Of a DNA stretch of 64,000 nucleotides, positions 51,257 to 60,009 are shown in pieces. This DNA comes from Allorhizobium paknamense (GTDB taxonomy: Bacteria; Pseudomonadota; Alphaproteobacteria; Rhizobiales; Rhizobiaceae). The stretch is from NCBI RefSeq assembly GCF_030815125.1, contig NZ_JAUSWH010000020.1, forward strand, positions 1 through 64,000, written 5' to 3'. Within the stretch, counting starts at the first letter, position 1, and each line of letters starts with the position of its first letter. Under the pieces are notes generated by a model. It did not search any database. It was not told the origin of the DNA and saw only the letters and a list, made by a program, of their open reading frames with translations. Made by a program: the position numbers and the translations under genes.

Positions 51257-51649
51257 GTGTCGTATAATCGCTTAACGCAACTCAAGCTGGGGCCACTTCC
51301 AGTAGAGCATTTGAAAAAATTTGGGATTGTTGCAGCGCCAGGTGAGGTTATTTTCACTGTGGCGGCGCAGAAGCACGCGATAAAGGGGCATGCTCAGGAA
51401 TTCGCTCTTTGTTTGCGATATATCGAGCGCGCTGTACAGTCACCGACATATGTTGGACAGGGACCGCAACACAAGAATCGAGGCGTGGAGCTTATTTATG
51501 AACACGTCATCGATAAAGTGATTATTCTTGTTGCCATACATCTCGAGAAGACAGAGCACGGTCTGTATATTGTGAAGTCGACCTACCCAATTTCCAAAGA
51601 TAAACTTGAAAGACGGGTACGGAAAAAATTTCTGATTGCGACAAAATAA
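51257..51649 (+). CDS. Small accessory protein, possibly a BECR-fold (PBECR-type) nuclease
   Basis: This 130-residue protein has no transmembrane segment and a very basic end (KDKLERRVRKKFLIATK). The pattern QKHAIKGHAQEF ... IERAVQSPTYVGQG ... VIILVAIHLEKTEHGLYIVKSTYPI resembles the phage-associated barnase/EndoU/colicin E5/RelE-like (PBECR) nuclease domains found in toxins and phage proteins. This is memory-based and tentative. The gene is clearly less GC-rich than folC and trxA and uses codons such as ATA, TTT and CGA, a sign of acquisition. The GTG start lacks a well-spaced ribosome site. No antitoxin gene is evident. A weak terminator follows. Confidence 0.65.
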   Translation: MSYNRLTQLKLGPLPVEHLKKFGIVAAPGEVIFTVAAQKHAIKGHAQEFALCLRYIERAVQSPTYVGQGPQHKNRGVELIYEHVIDKVIILVAIHLEKTEHGLYIVKSTYPISKDKLERRVRKKFLIATK

Positions 51650-51651
51650 AA

Positions 51652-51672
51652 CCCCGCTCTAGGCGGGGCTTT
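51652..51672 (+). terminator. Hairpin after the accessory gene
   Basis: CCCCGC (51652-51657) pairs with GCGGGG (51663-51668) around five bases, followed by C and a short T-run. It starts a few bases after the stop codon. Confidence 0.65.
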
Positions 51673-51873
51673 CATATTTTCGGCGGGTGCTAAAATCCGC
51701 ATCTCTTGGTCTTTCGACTACTGACCACCTTTGCAGATGGCGCGTGGGGAAGCCGTTCCCACCTCGAAAACATATTTTAAAGTTAGGGTATAGCCGAGTG
51801 TTTGTCAACATTTGGTATGTCTCATGGCCAAAGCCCGGGACTCACCGCAGAACCACCTACCGATCCCGACAAT

Positions 51874-51900
51874 AAAAAAGCCCGGCGAACCGGGCTTTTT
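51874..51900. terminator. Terminator of trxA (bidirectional)
   Basis: AGCCCGG (51879-51885) pairs with CCGGGCT (51890-51896) around CGAA. A-runs before and T-runs after give U-tails on both strands. It lies about 20 bp after the trxA stop on the minus strand. Confidence 0.88.
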
Positions 51901-51920
51901 GCATGTCGTCCACCTTAAAT

Positions 51921-52241
51921 TCAGGCGGCGCTGGAAATCCAGGTGGAAAGGGCGGTCTTCGGCGCGGCGCCAACCTTGATGTCGGCCACTTCGCCGCCCT
52001 TGAACATGGCAAGCGTCGGGATGGAGCGCACGCCGAACTTGGCGGCGAGATCCGGATTTTCGTCGATATTGATCTTGGCAACCTTGACCTTGCCGGCCAT
52101 TTCGGTGGCAATTTCTTCAAGGCTGGGGGCGATCATCTTGCAGGGGCCGCACCATTCGGCCCAGAAGTCCACGACAACGGGCTCGGCGGACTGCAGGACT
52201 TCCGCATCGAAATTCGAACTGTCAACTTTGATGGTAGCCAT
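51921..52241 (-). CDS. trxA: Thioredoxin
   Basis: Thioredoxin reduces protein disulfides in the cytosol. The redox motif WCGPC is at residues 30-34, within VVDFWAEWCGPCKMIAP. The conserved cis-Pro is in VRSIPTLAMFKGG near residue 73. Length is 106 residues. ATG 52241 has AAGGAG six bases upstream; the frame extends 11 codons further without support. It follows addA on the same strand after 223 bp, a gap large enough for its own promoter. Confidence 0.97.
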   Translation of the reverse strand: MATIKVDSSNFDAEVLQSAEPVVVDFWAEWCGPCKMIAPSLEEIATEMAGKVKVAKINIDENPDLAAKFGVRSIPTLAMFKGGEVADIKVGAAPKTALSTWISSAA

Positions 52242-52464
52242 TGGCTGCTCCTTGGAAGGGGTATTGAACGTCATATAGGACGGAAGCCCCCCTTATTTCA
52301 ATGTTCTCTTTGGTCTGAAGCAATTCCCGCTGCAAAACCGGCTTCACTTTTTCTGGATTGTTCCATCGCCTGTTCCGGGGAAAGGAGAAGCTGAATGACT
52401 TTCTCTTATTGTTTCCCAATACTTGCTGAAAGGACGCGTGTTTGACATTTTGCAACTTCCTGCT

Positions 52465-55400
52465 TCAGGCGGAGGACTGCACTGCGTCAAGCGCATTCCT
52501 CAAGGCCTGTTCGCTCAGGCGGATGAGTGCCGGACCTTCGGTATAGACCAGCAGGCATTCCACGGGTTTGTCGGGATAAAGCGGCAGCAGCAACTCACGG
52601 TAAATGGCAAGCTGCGCCACATGCGCGAAGGGGGCATCTTCTTCCCGGCGCGGCGGTTTGCGGTTGGTTTTGTAATCGAGAATGATAACCCTGTCCGCTG
52701 TGACTGTCATGCGGTCCACGCGGCCGGAGACAGCGCGTAACTCTCGACCCAGGCGGATCGTACCCATCACTGTCAGTTCGGCTTGCGCTTCGTTTGAAAA
52801 GACCGGCGAAAGATCGGGCAGCGCCAGAATCTCCATGACAGAGCGCACCAGCGCCTCCCGTTCGGCCCGTGGCCAGAAGCGCGCAGCGCGCTCGGCATAG
52901 CGCGTGGCGGCGGCCTGGCGCTCGTCTTGCGGCAGGGCAGGCAGGATTTGCAGCATCCGGTGAACGAGGCGGCCCTTCTGCATGGCAAGCCCCATATCCT
53001 CGCCCTCATCGAAGAGGGGGGAGGTCAACATCAGGTCGCCATCCTCGTCGTTTATCGTCAGTCCTGCGCCTGAAGGGCTCAAAGGGCGTGGCACCGGCGG
53101 CGCGGGCGGGGCGGGGGTAAGAAGCGCCAGCGGCAGGTCTTCCTTTGTCTTGATGCTGGCTTTGGCCATGTGCTGCTCAAAGCGACGGCCCCTGTCTGGC
53201 AGGCTCCAGAGCAGGCCCTGCCATTCGCCCTCTGCGGTTCGGTAGGTATGGGGCTGGCAATGCTGCTCATTGAGCGGCAGGGCGTTGGAAATCATCTGGT
53301 GCCAGGTATCCGGCTGTTCTTTCTTACCGCGATAGCCACAGACGATCAGCCGGTCGGCAGCGCGCGTCATGCCGACATAGAGAAGGCGGCGATATTCCTC
53401 CTCCGTTGCCTGTTGCAGCCGCGCCTTGTCGGCCGCCGTTACGGCGGTGTCCAGCGCCTTGACAGGTGCCCAGATGGGAAAATCCATCTCTTCGCCCGGC
53501 ACCAGGCGAAATTTGGCGAGGTGGCTGTGGTTGAAAGCCTTCGAGCCGTCATCCACCAGAAACACCACCGGCGCTTCCAGCCCCTTGGAGGCATGGACGG
53601 TCATAATGCGTACTTCGCTACGCTCCTTGTCCTGCTCGCGCTTCACCTCCGGCGCTTCCTGCTCCAGCGTGGTGATGAAGGATTGCAGGCCGGGCAGGCC
53701 GCTTTGCTCGTGCGACAGCGCGAAGGTCAGGAATTCATCGAGAATATCGCTGACTTCGCTGCCAAGCCGCGCCAGAAAGGCCCGCCGTCCGCCCATCGGC
53801 CCCAGCACCCGGGCATAGAAATCATGCGGCTGCGCCTTGCGGCCCAGGGCGCGATAATGCTCCAGCCGATCCAGCACGCTTTGCCAGTTCTCCGCCCCCC
53901 CTTCGGCCAGACGCCGGATTTCGGTGAGCACGGTGCCGTCCTCCCGTTTGGCGGCCACCTCGAAGACATGCTCCTCCGAAAGATCGAAAAGCGGGCTTTT
54001 CAACAGCGCCGCCAGCGAAAGATCATCGGAGGGCAAGAGTACGAAGCGGCCCAGCGCCATCAGATCCTGCACGGCGATATGGCCGGTGAGTCTCAGCCGG
54101 TCGGCACCGGCCACGGGAATATTGTTGCGCCGCTTGAGCGCCCGCGTCAGCGCATTGACGAAGCCGCCGCGCTTGCGCACCAGAATGAGAATATCGCCGG
54201 GTTCGATGGGACGCTCGCGGTCCTTCTCGATAATGGTTTCGCGCCCGATCATTGCCTCGATGCGGCCCGCAATGCGCCGCGCCAGCATGGCGGAGGGGGC
54301 GCTTTCCGGGGTGGAATCGAAGGGGGCGGTCCAGTCCTCCTCGCTTTCGGTGGTCTCCGGCTTGATCATCTCCCACACTTCCACCGCGCCGGGATGGCCG
54401 TTGCGACTGGAGCGATGCACCACCTCATCGCCCAGCGCTGAAAGGCCTCGGGCGTTTTCAGCAACGGAGAACACCTGGTCCACCGCCGAAAGCACGGCCT
54501 CCGTGGAGCGGAAGGAGAGCGGCAGACGAATGGAATGAAAGGTGCGATCGGCCTGCTTCACCTGCCGTTCGGCATCGCGGGCCTCCAGCGAGAAGCGTTC
54601 AGGCCGTGCGCCCTGGAAGGAATAGATCGACTGTTTCTCATCCCCCACCGCAAAGAAGCTGCGCAGGGTGGGACGGGCCGAGACGCCAGAGAAGAAATCT
54701 TCTCGCAGCGAGCGGATGACCGACCATTGCACCGGGCTGGTATCCTGCGCCTCGTCCACGAGAATATGGTCGATACCCTGATCCAGCTTGTAATGCACCC
54801 AGGGCCCGACATCACTGCGGGTGAGAAGCTCGGCGCTGCGGGCAATCAGATCCTCGAAATCGAGCTGGCTGCTGCGCTTTTTCAACTCCTCATAATCATG
54901 ATCCAGCCGTGCGGCCAGCGTCAGCGCCGCAGCGGTTGCCTTGTAGAGCCGGAAAAGCCGCAGCCGTTCCCGGGCAGCCACCACATGGTCGCGGGCGCTG
55001 GCAATGGCATCGATCAAGGCTGGATTGGCAGTCTTCATCGCCTTGGCGATCAGCGAGACATCGGCCTTTGGCTTGCCGGCGGCGGTGAAGAAGGCGTCTT
55101 CCAGCAGACCGGCGCGCAGCAAGGGATCGGCCTGCCGCACGGCCCGTTCCAGAAGCTCGGCCGTGCCTTGCACGTTTACACCGCCCTTGGCAAAGGCAAG
55201 CTCCAGATAGGAAGAGAGCGTTGCGCCATGCAGGCCGGGCAGCGGCCAGAAGGTCTCGGCACAACTGAGTTCGGTTTCGCTGGCGGCAATCCCGAGAGCG
55301 CGGCGCAGAACCTGGTCCACCCCGCCGCGCCCATTGGCGCGGCGCAGAAAATCCCGCACCGCATGGCGATTGGCGACGATGTCGGCCAGCAGGTTTTCCA

Positions 55401-56010
55401 GCCCGAATTCATCGCCGATGCTTAGGACTTCCGCGAAGGCCTCCGCCAGATCGGCGTCTCCCTCCATGGCGGTGGCGGTGAGAAGGGAGCGGCGGGCCTC
55501 GGCCAGAAGCACGGAGGCGGCGCGATCATCCAGAACCGAAAAATGCCCCGCGACATTGGCCTCCAGCGGAAACTGGTGCAGCAGCGCCTCGCAAAAGGCG
55601 TGGATGGTCTGGATTTTCAAACCACCCGGCGTTTCCAGCGCCCGGGCAAACAGCCGCCTTGCCTCGGCAATCTTGATGCGATCCGGGCGTTTGCGCTCGA
55701 TCTGCTCTATCCGTCTTGCAAGGTCTTCATCCGGCAGCGTCGCCCATTCCGCCAGCCGGTCGAACACGCGGTTCGACATTTCCGAAGCGGCCGCCTTGGT
55801 ATAGGTGAGGCAGAGAATGGCCGAGGGCCGCGCGCCTGCCAGAAGCAGGCGAATGACGCGCTGGGTCAGCACATGCGTCTTGCCCGATCCGGCATTGGCC
55901 GACACCCATGCCGAGCCGCCCGGATCGGAGGCGAGCGTCTGCTGGCGGGTTGTCCAGTCGATCCATTCTGTCGGGCTGTCGTTCTTCGGAAGAATATCCA
56001 GCTCACTCAT
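52465..56010 (-). CDS. addA: Double-strand break repair helicase-nuclease AddA
   Basis: AddA is the UvrD-type helicase and nuclease subunit of AddAB, the alphaproteobacterial counterpart of RecBCD. Superfamily I motifs include SANAGSGKTHVLTQR near residue 36 (Walker A), ILCLTYTKAAASEM (Ia), HILVDEAQDTSPVQW near 413 (II), FAVGDEKQSIYSFQGA (III), MTVHASKGLEAPVVFLVDD (V) and RLLYVGMTRAADRLIVCG (VI). The C-terminal nuclease motif is IILDYKTNRKPP. Length is 1181 residues. ATG 56010 overlaps the addB end by eight bases, so the pair is coupled. Confidence 0.97.
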   Translation of the reverse strand: MSELDILPKNDSPTEWIDWTTRQQTLASDPGGSAWVSANAGSGKTHVLTQRVIRLLLAGARPSAILCLTYTKAAASEMSNRVFDRLAEWATLPDEDLARRIEQIERKRPDRIKIAEARRLFARALETPGGLKIQTIHAFCEALLHQFPLEANVAGHFSVLDDRAASVLLAEARRSLLTATAMEGDADLAEAFAEVLSIGDEFGLENLLADIVANRHAVRDFLRRANGRGGVDQVLRRALGIAASETELSCAETFWPLPGLHGATLSSYLELAFAKGGVNVQGTAELLERAVRQADPLLRAGLLEDAFFTAAGKPKADVSLIAKAMKTANPALIDAIASARDHVVAARERLRLFRLYKATAAALTLAARLDHDYEELKKRSSQLDFEDLIARSAELLTRSDVGPWVHYKLDQGIDHILVDEAQDTSPVQWSVIRSLREDFFSGVSARPTLRSFFAVGDEKQSIYSFQGARPERFSLEARDAERQVKQADRTFHSIRLPLSFRSTEAVLSAVDQVFSVAENARGLSALGDEVVHRSSRNGHPGAVEVWEMIKPETTESEEDWTAPFDSTPESAPSAMLARRIAGRIEAMIGRETIIEKDRERPIEPGDILILVRKRGGFVNALTRALKRRNNIPVAGADRLRLTGHIAVQDLMALGRFVLLPSDDLSLAALLKSPLFDLSEEHVFEVAAKREDGTVLTEIRRLAEGGAENWQSVLDRLEHYRALGRKAQPHDFYARVLGPMGGRRAFLARLGSEVSDILDEFLTFALSHEQSGLPGLQSFITTLEQEAPEVKREQDKERSEVRIMTVHASKGLEAPVVFLVDDGSKAFNHSHLAKFRLVPGEEMDFPIWAPVKALDTAVTAADKARLQQATEEEYRRLLYVGMTRAADRLIVCGYRGKKEQPDTWHQMISNALPLNEQHCQPHTYRTAEGEWQGLLWSLPDRGRRFEQHMAKASIKTKEDLPLALLTPAPPAPPVPRPLSPSGAGLTINDEDGDLMLTSPLFDEGEDMGLAMQKGRLVHRMLQILPALPQDERQAAATRYAERAARFWPRAEREALVRSVMEILALPDLSPVFSNEAQAELTVMGTIRLGRELRAVSGRVDRMTVTADRVIILDYKTNRKPPRREEDAPFAHVAQLAIYRELLLPLYPDKPVECLLVYTEGPALIRLSEQALRNALDAVQSSA

Positions 56011-59000
56011 CGCCGCTGTCCTCCGTCTGTTCCGCCGTGGACCATTCCGCCACGCGGGCAAGGTGGTCAAAATCGCCGCTCAGATCGTTCTGCTGGAAGG
56101 GCAGGAGCCGAGAGACGAAGCCGCGCTTGCCGCTTTGTAAAAGCGCGACGAAACGGACCAACTGGTCGATGGCCTCTTCGGCCAGATCATAGGCGGATTT
56201 TGCCTTGTCGCCCTTGCCGGTCAACTCGTTATTGACGACATCCGTGGCAAAGCGTCCGCCGGGGCGAAGCCGCACATAGATGAGATCCTGCGGCTTCACT
56301 GTACCGACCGCCTTGAACCCGCCGCGCATCAGAACGGCTGCTTCCAGTGCCAATTGCGGATCGAGCAGGGCCCGTGCCTGTGTCGGGCTGGGATTGGAGC
56401 CGGTCTTGTAATCGATGATGTCGGCATGGCCCGCCCGCACATCGATGCGGTCGGCAATGCCGGTGAGGCGAATGCCGATCTCCTCCAGCTCTGCGCCCGC
56501 GCCTGCTTCCGTATAAAGCTTTGCCGGATCGCGCTGGCGCTGCCAGTCGATGAAGGCGCGGCCTACCTCGTCGAAGCGCTTGCGCCAGACGATGGCGATG
56601 TGCAACGGCAGCTTTTCCGCCGCAAACAGCTCATCGGCAATGCGGCTCATCAGGATCTCCGCCTCCGGACCGAGTTTCGGCGGCATTTCGGAAACGAAGC
56701 GTTCGATAATGGCGTGGTAGAGCGTGCCGCGTTCGGCAGCGCCCGGGTCGGCATTGAAGGGATCGACCGGATCGAGCTTCAGAATGCGCCGCGCATAAAT
56801 GGAATAGGGATCGCGCCTGAGCCGTCCCACTTCGCTGAAGGAATAGCTTTTCGGCTGCAGCTCCAGCGGTGGACGGGGTTCTGGCCGTTCCGCCGGTTTC
56901 TGCGGCGGGCCCTGATCCAGCAGTTCGGCAAAATGCCGGAAGCGTTCGCCGCGCGCCTTCAGCCGCGTGGCAAAGTCGGTGCCGCCCAGCGCCAGCAGCC
57001 GCTTCAGAAAGCGTGAGGCGACGGTGGGTGCGGAGCCTTGCCGAAGCGCCCGGCTGTAGATCAGCCGCTTCGTGCCATTGGCCATTTCAAAATCATGGGC
57101 GAGCTGGCCGATTTGCCGTTCCGGCGGCTCCAGTCCCATATCCGTTTTCATGCCTCGCGACAGGAAAGGGTTATTGGTGGTGGTGCCGGGCCATGAGCCT
57201 TCATTCATGCCACCGAGGATCATGGTATCGACGCTTTGCAGGCGCGCTTCCAGCGCCCCGAAGATGAAGACGCGCGGATTGCGGAGCGCCTTCGGCTTCA
57301 CCGATTCGCTGGCCGTCAGCGCCGCCATGATATCGATCCATTGCGGGCCGTCGGCGCTCATCTGGCCATCGGTCTCCATGATCTCGCCGAGCAGCCGCGC
57401 CAGCACGTCACCCGCTTCATCGGCCCAAAGCGGTGCGAGATCGCCGCGCTCATCCTTCACCACGGCTTCCAGCACCCGACCGCTCCGTTCCGCCCATTCC
57501 TTCAGCGTCAGGCGGCTGGTGAAGCGTGAGCCATCTTCGCGGGACAGCACATGGCCCGCCAGAGGCTCGACGGCCCGGGCGATGCGCTCAGCCAGATCGC
57601 GGGCGAGCGCCACATCTTCTTCGGTGACGGCGCACCGCCATGCAGGCACATGCCGTGTCTCGGCGAGATCCGCCATAGCCTGTTCGAAAAGCGGTTGCAG
57701 CTCGGCAATATCGAGGGGGGCGGTGCCGCCGCGCAGCGCAATCACCTCCAGGGCATCGGCGGCACCCCGGAAGGCTTGTTCCGTAAGCCCGAACCGCGCC
57801 AGCGGGTGCTTGAGCAGCGAGACGATCGCCACCGGATCGCCGGGACGCAGGATCGCTTCAAGCAACAACGCAAGCAGCGTGCCTTGAGGTGTGGCGGAAA
57901 AGGGCGTGCCTGCCGAGTCATCGGCCAGAATGCCGAAGCGTGAAAGCTCGGAGGCCACGCGGCGGGCGAGGTTACGGTCCGGGGTGATCAGCGCGGCACG
58001 GCTCTGGCCATCCGCGCCGTCTTCCTCCAGCGCAAGGCGGATGGCGACCGCAATGGCAATGGCCTCTTCGCGCTCATTGGCGGCTTCGATCAGGCTGACA
58101 TCGGCAAAGGCAGCATTGATGCGGCTTGCGCCGAAGTCTTCGCGCCAGCGGGTCCAGTCATCCGTTGCCTTGGCAGGCGCAAGCGCACGGGAAATGATCT
58201 CGGCGCGGTCCTTGAGTTCTGGTACCGCCTCTTCCAGCACCTCGACATCGCGCCGCAGCACCTGCAGCTTACCCAGCAGCCGGTGCAGGCCATATTGCGG
58301 ATGGGTGCGGGCCGTCGGTTCCGGCGGCAGGCCCGGGGGCTGTTCGCCGCCCACCCATTGCCAGTGTTCCTCCGGCATGGATTGATCCAGCCCCGGCAGA
58401 ACGATCACCCCTTGCGGCAGTTTCGAGACCGAAACAATCAATTCCGAGGCGGCGGGAATCGAGCCAGTGGAGCCAGCCACGATCACCGGCGCGTCGGCAG
58501 GTAAATGCGCCAGTCGATCACGCATTTCCCGAAGCAGGGCATTGCGATGCCGCACGGGAGAGGAGCGGTTCAACTCCTCCAGCCTTGCGGGCCAGAAGGC
58601 GCTGGCAATGCCGAGAAAGGCCAGCGTCAATTGCCACCAGCTTGCGAAATTCTGCGCTTCGAGCTTTTCGAGATCGGCCCAGTCGCGCTCTTCGGTTTCC
58701 ACGGCATCGATCAGTTCCACCAGGGCGCGGGCCAGCCACACGGCATCGGCGGGGCTCGCCGGGGCCACCAGCGGCGTATCGGCATGGATGGAGCGAACGA
58801 TTTCCGGCAGCTTGTTGCGCCATGCGAGAATAAGCTGCGCCAGTTCCAGAAGCCGCACCGTGTTGCTGATCGGCGGGTTGAGATCAAGCAGGGCAGGGGC
58901 ATCGGCATCGAAAAAGCCGGAATCCTCCTCCGCTTCGCCCAAGGGCTTGATCACGGGCAAAATGGCGGCCCGCCCGCCCAGAACCTCCACGAACTCGGCC

Positions 59001-59182
59001 CTGAGCACGCGCACCGCGCGCCGTGTCGGCACAAGGATCGTCACCTTGGACAATGAAAGCGGATCGCCGGGATCGTAGCGAAAGCCGGGGCAGAGACGAC
59101 CGTCGCATACCGCCTCCGCCAGCAGCCGCAGAAAGGGTTTGGCGGGAGGTATGGTCCAGATTTTCGGCGCGCGATAGGCCAT
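56003..59182 (-). CDS. addB: Double-strand break repair protein AddB
   Basis: AddB is the second subunit of AddAB. The N-terminal half is helicase-like but degenerate in its nucleotide site (ILVPTRRAVRVLRAEFVE near residue 50; VIVAGSTGSIPAASELI). ILGGMNEGSWPG near 657 is characteristic. The C-terminal RecB-type nuclease has IIDYKTGSNPSPTQARALLDPQLALEA. Length is 1059 residues. It begins four bases after the preceding nucleotidyltransferase gene's stop, and addA overlaps its end. Confidence 0.95.
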   Translation of the reverse strand: MAYRAPKIWTIPPAKPFLRLLAEAVCDGRLCPGFRYDPGDPLSLSKVTILVPTRRAVRVLRAEFVEVLGGRAAILPVIKPLGEAEEDSGFFDADAPALLDLNPPISNTVRLLELAQLILAWRNKLPEIVRSIHADTPLVAPASPADAVWLARALVELIDAVETEERDWADLEKLEAQNFASWWQLTLAFLGIASAFWPARLEELNRSSPVRHRNALLREMRDRLAHLPADAPVIVAGSTGSIPAASELIVSVSKLPQGVIVLPGLDQSMPEEHWQWVGGEQPPGLPPEPTARTHPQYGLHRLLGKLQVLRRDVEVLEEAVPELKDRAEIISRALAPAKATDDWTRWREDFGASRINAAFADVSLIEAANEREEAIAIAVAIRLALEEDGADGQSRAALITPDRNLARRVASELSRFGILADDSAGTPFSATPQGTLLALLLEAILRPGDPVAIVSLLKHPLARFGLTEQAFRGAADALEVIALRGGTAPLDIAELQPLFEQAMADLAETRHVPAWRCAVTEEDVALARDLAERIARAVEPLAGHVLSREDGSRFTSRLTLKEWAERSGRVLEAVVKDERGDLAPLWADEAGDVLARLLGEIMETDGQMSADGPQWIDIMAALTASESVKPKALRNPRVFIFGALEARLQSVDTMILGGMNEGSWPGTTTNNPFLSRGMKTDMGLEPPERQIGQLAHDFEMANGTKRLIYSRALRQGSAPTVASRFLKRLLALGGTDFATRLKARGERFRHFAELLDQGPPQKPAERPEPRPPLELQPKSYSFSEVGRLRRDPYSIYARRILKLDPVDPFNADPGAAERGTLYHAIIERFVSEMPPKLGPEAEILMSRIADELFAAEKLPLHIAIVWRKRFDEVGRAFIDWQRQRDPAKLYTEAGAGAELEEIGIRLTGIADRIDVRAGHADIIDYKTGSNPSPTQARALLDPQLALEAAVLMRGGFKAVGTVKPQDLIYVRLRPGGRFATDVVNNELTGKGDKAKSAYDLAEEAIDQLVRFVALLQSGKRGFVSRLLPFQQNDLSGDFDHLARVAEWSTAEQTEDSGDE

Positions 59183-59185
59183 GGC

Positions 59186-59932
59186 TCAAGCGCCGGTGAG
59201 CGCGGGATAAACACCCTGCCGCTGCATTTCGGCTTCCGCCTCGCCGATTGCCTCCGGCGTGCCGACCGTCAGCCAGTGGCCCTTGAGGTCCAGGCCGAAA
59301 AGGCGGCCCTTGGCAATGGCGCGGTCGAAATAGATGTTGAGGTTGAAGGCGTCATCCGGTGCATCGTCCAAAAGGGAGGAATGCATGGCAATGGCTCCGG
59401 CATAGACCACGCCCTTGCTGTCGCCCGGCTGATAGCGGGTCAGCCGCCCGTCTTCGGCCATCTGGAAATCCACCTTGCCATTATGGCCTGTCGTTCGCTC
59501 AAGCGGCACGCAGAGCATGGCCATATCCATGCGGGCCGGATCGAAAAAGTCGGAGAGCCGTTGCAGATTGGTTTTTTCCCCCGCCGTTTCACCGATCCAG
59601 AACAGGTCGGCATTCATCACCAGCAGCGGGCCGGTGGGGAGAAGCTTGATGCCCTTGGCCAATCCGCCGCCGGAATTCATCAAGGCGGCCTGTTCGTCGG
59701 AAAAGAGAATGCGGGGGTGATCCCGCTTTTCCAGATGCGCCTGCATTTTCTCGGCGAAATGGTGGAGATTGACCACCGCCGTGGTGATGCCCGCCTGTTG
59801 CAGATGGTCCAGCGCATAATCGATCAGCGCCTTGCCCGCCACGGTCACCAGCGGCTTCGGCATGGTTTCGGTTATGGGGCGCATTCGCGTGCCAAGCCCT
59901 GCGGCCAGCACCATGGCGTGCTTTATGGTCAT
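59186..59932 (-). CDS. murU: Sugar-1-phosphate nucleotidyltransferase, probable N-acetylmuramate-1-phosphate uridylyltransferase
   Basis: The 248-residue protein has the nucleotidyltransferase signature AMVLAAGLGTRMRPITETMPKPLVTVAGKALIDY at its start and VMNADLFW near residue 108. In pseudomonads MurU makes UDP-MurNAc from MurNAc-1-P in a peptidoglycan recycling route that bypasses the fosfomycin-sensitive MurA step. Here the gene lies next to an AmgK-like kinase domain, which supplies MurNAc-1-P in that route. That pairing supports the MurU role over other sugar nucleotidyltransferases. Confidence 0.82.
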   Translation of the reverse strand: MTIKHAMVLAAGLGTRMRPITETMPKPLVTVAGKALIDYALDHLQQAGITTAVVNLHHFAEKMQAHLEKRDHPRILFSDEQAALMNSGGGLAKGIKLLPTGPLLVMNADLFWIGETAGEKTNLQRLSDFFDPARMDMAMLCVPLERTTGHNGKVDFQMAEDGRLTRYQPGDSKGVVYAGAIAMHSSLLDDAPDDAFNLNIYFDRAIAKGRLFGLDLKGHWLTVGTPEAIGEAEAEMQRQGVYPALTGA

Positions 59933-60009
59933 GATCGAGAATCAGCCTGCGGTTTTTTTCTGTTTACCGCAGATAAGCGAGGCGAGCCACTGCAGCGGAA
60001 AAGCGCTGC

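Noticed and set aside
51687..51875. Open frame of 62 codons between the accessory gene and trxA
   Set aside because: It has no ribosome site and no recognisable family, and it lies in an AT-rich hairpin region. It could be a remnant, but coding cannot be supported.
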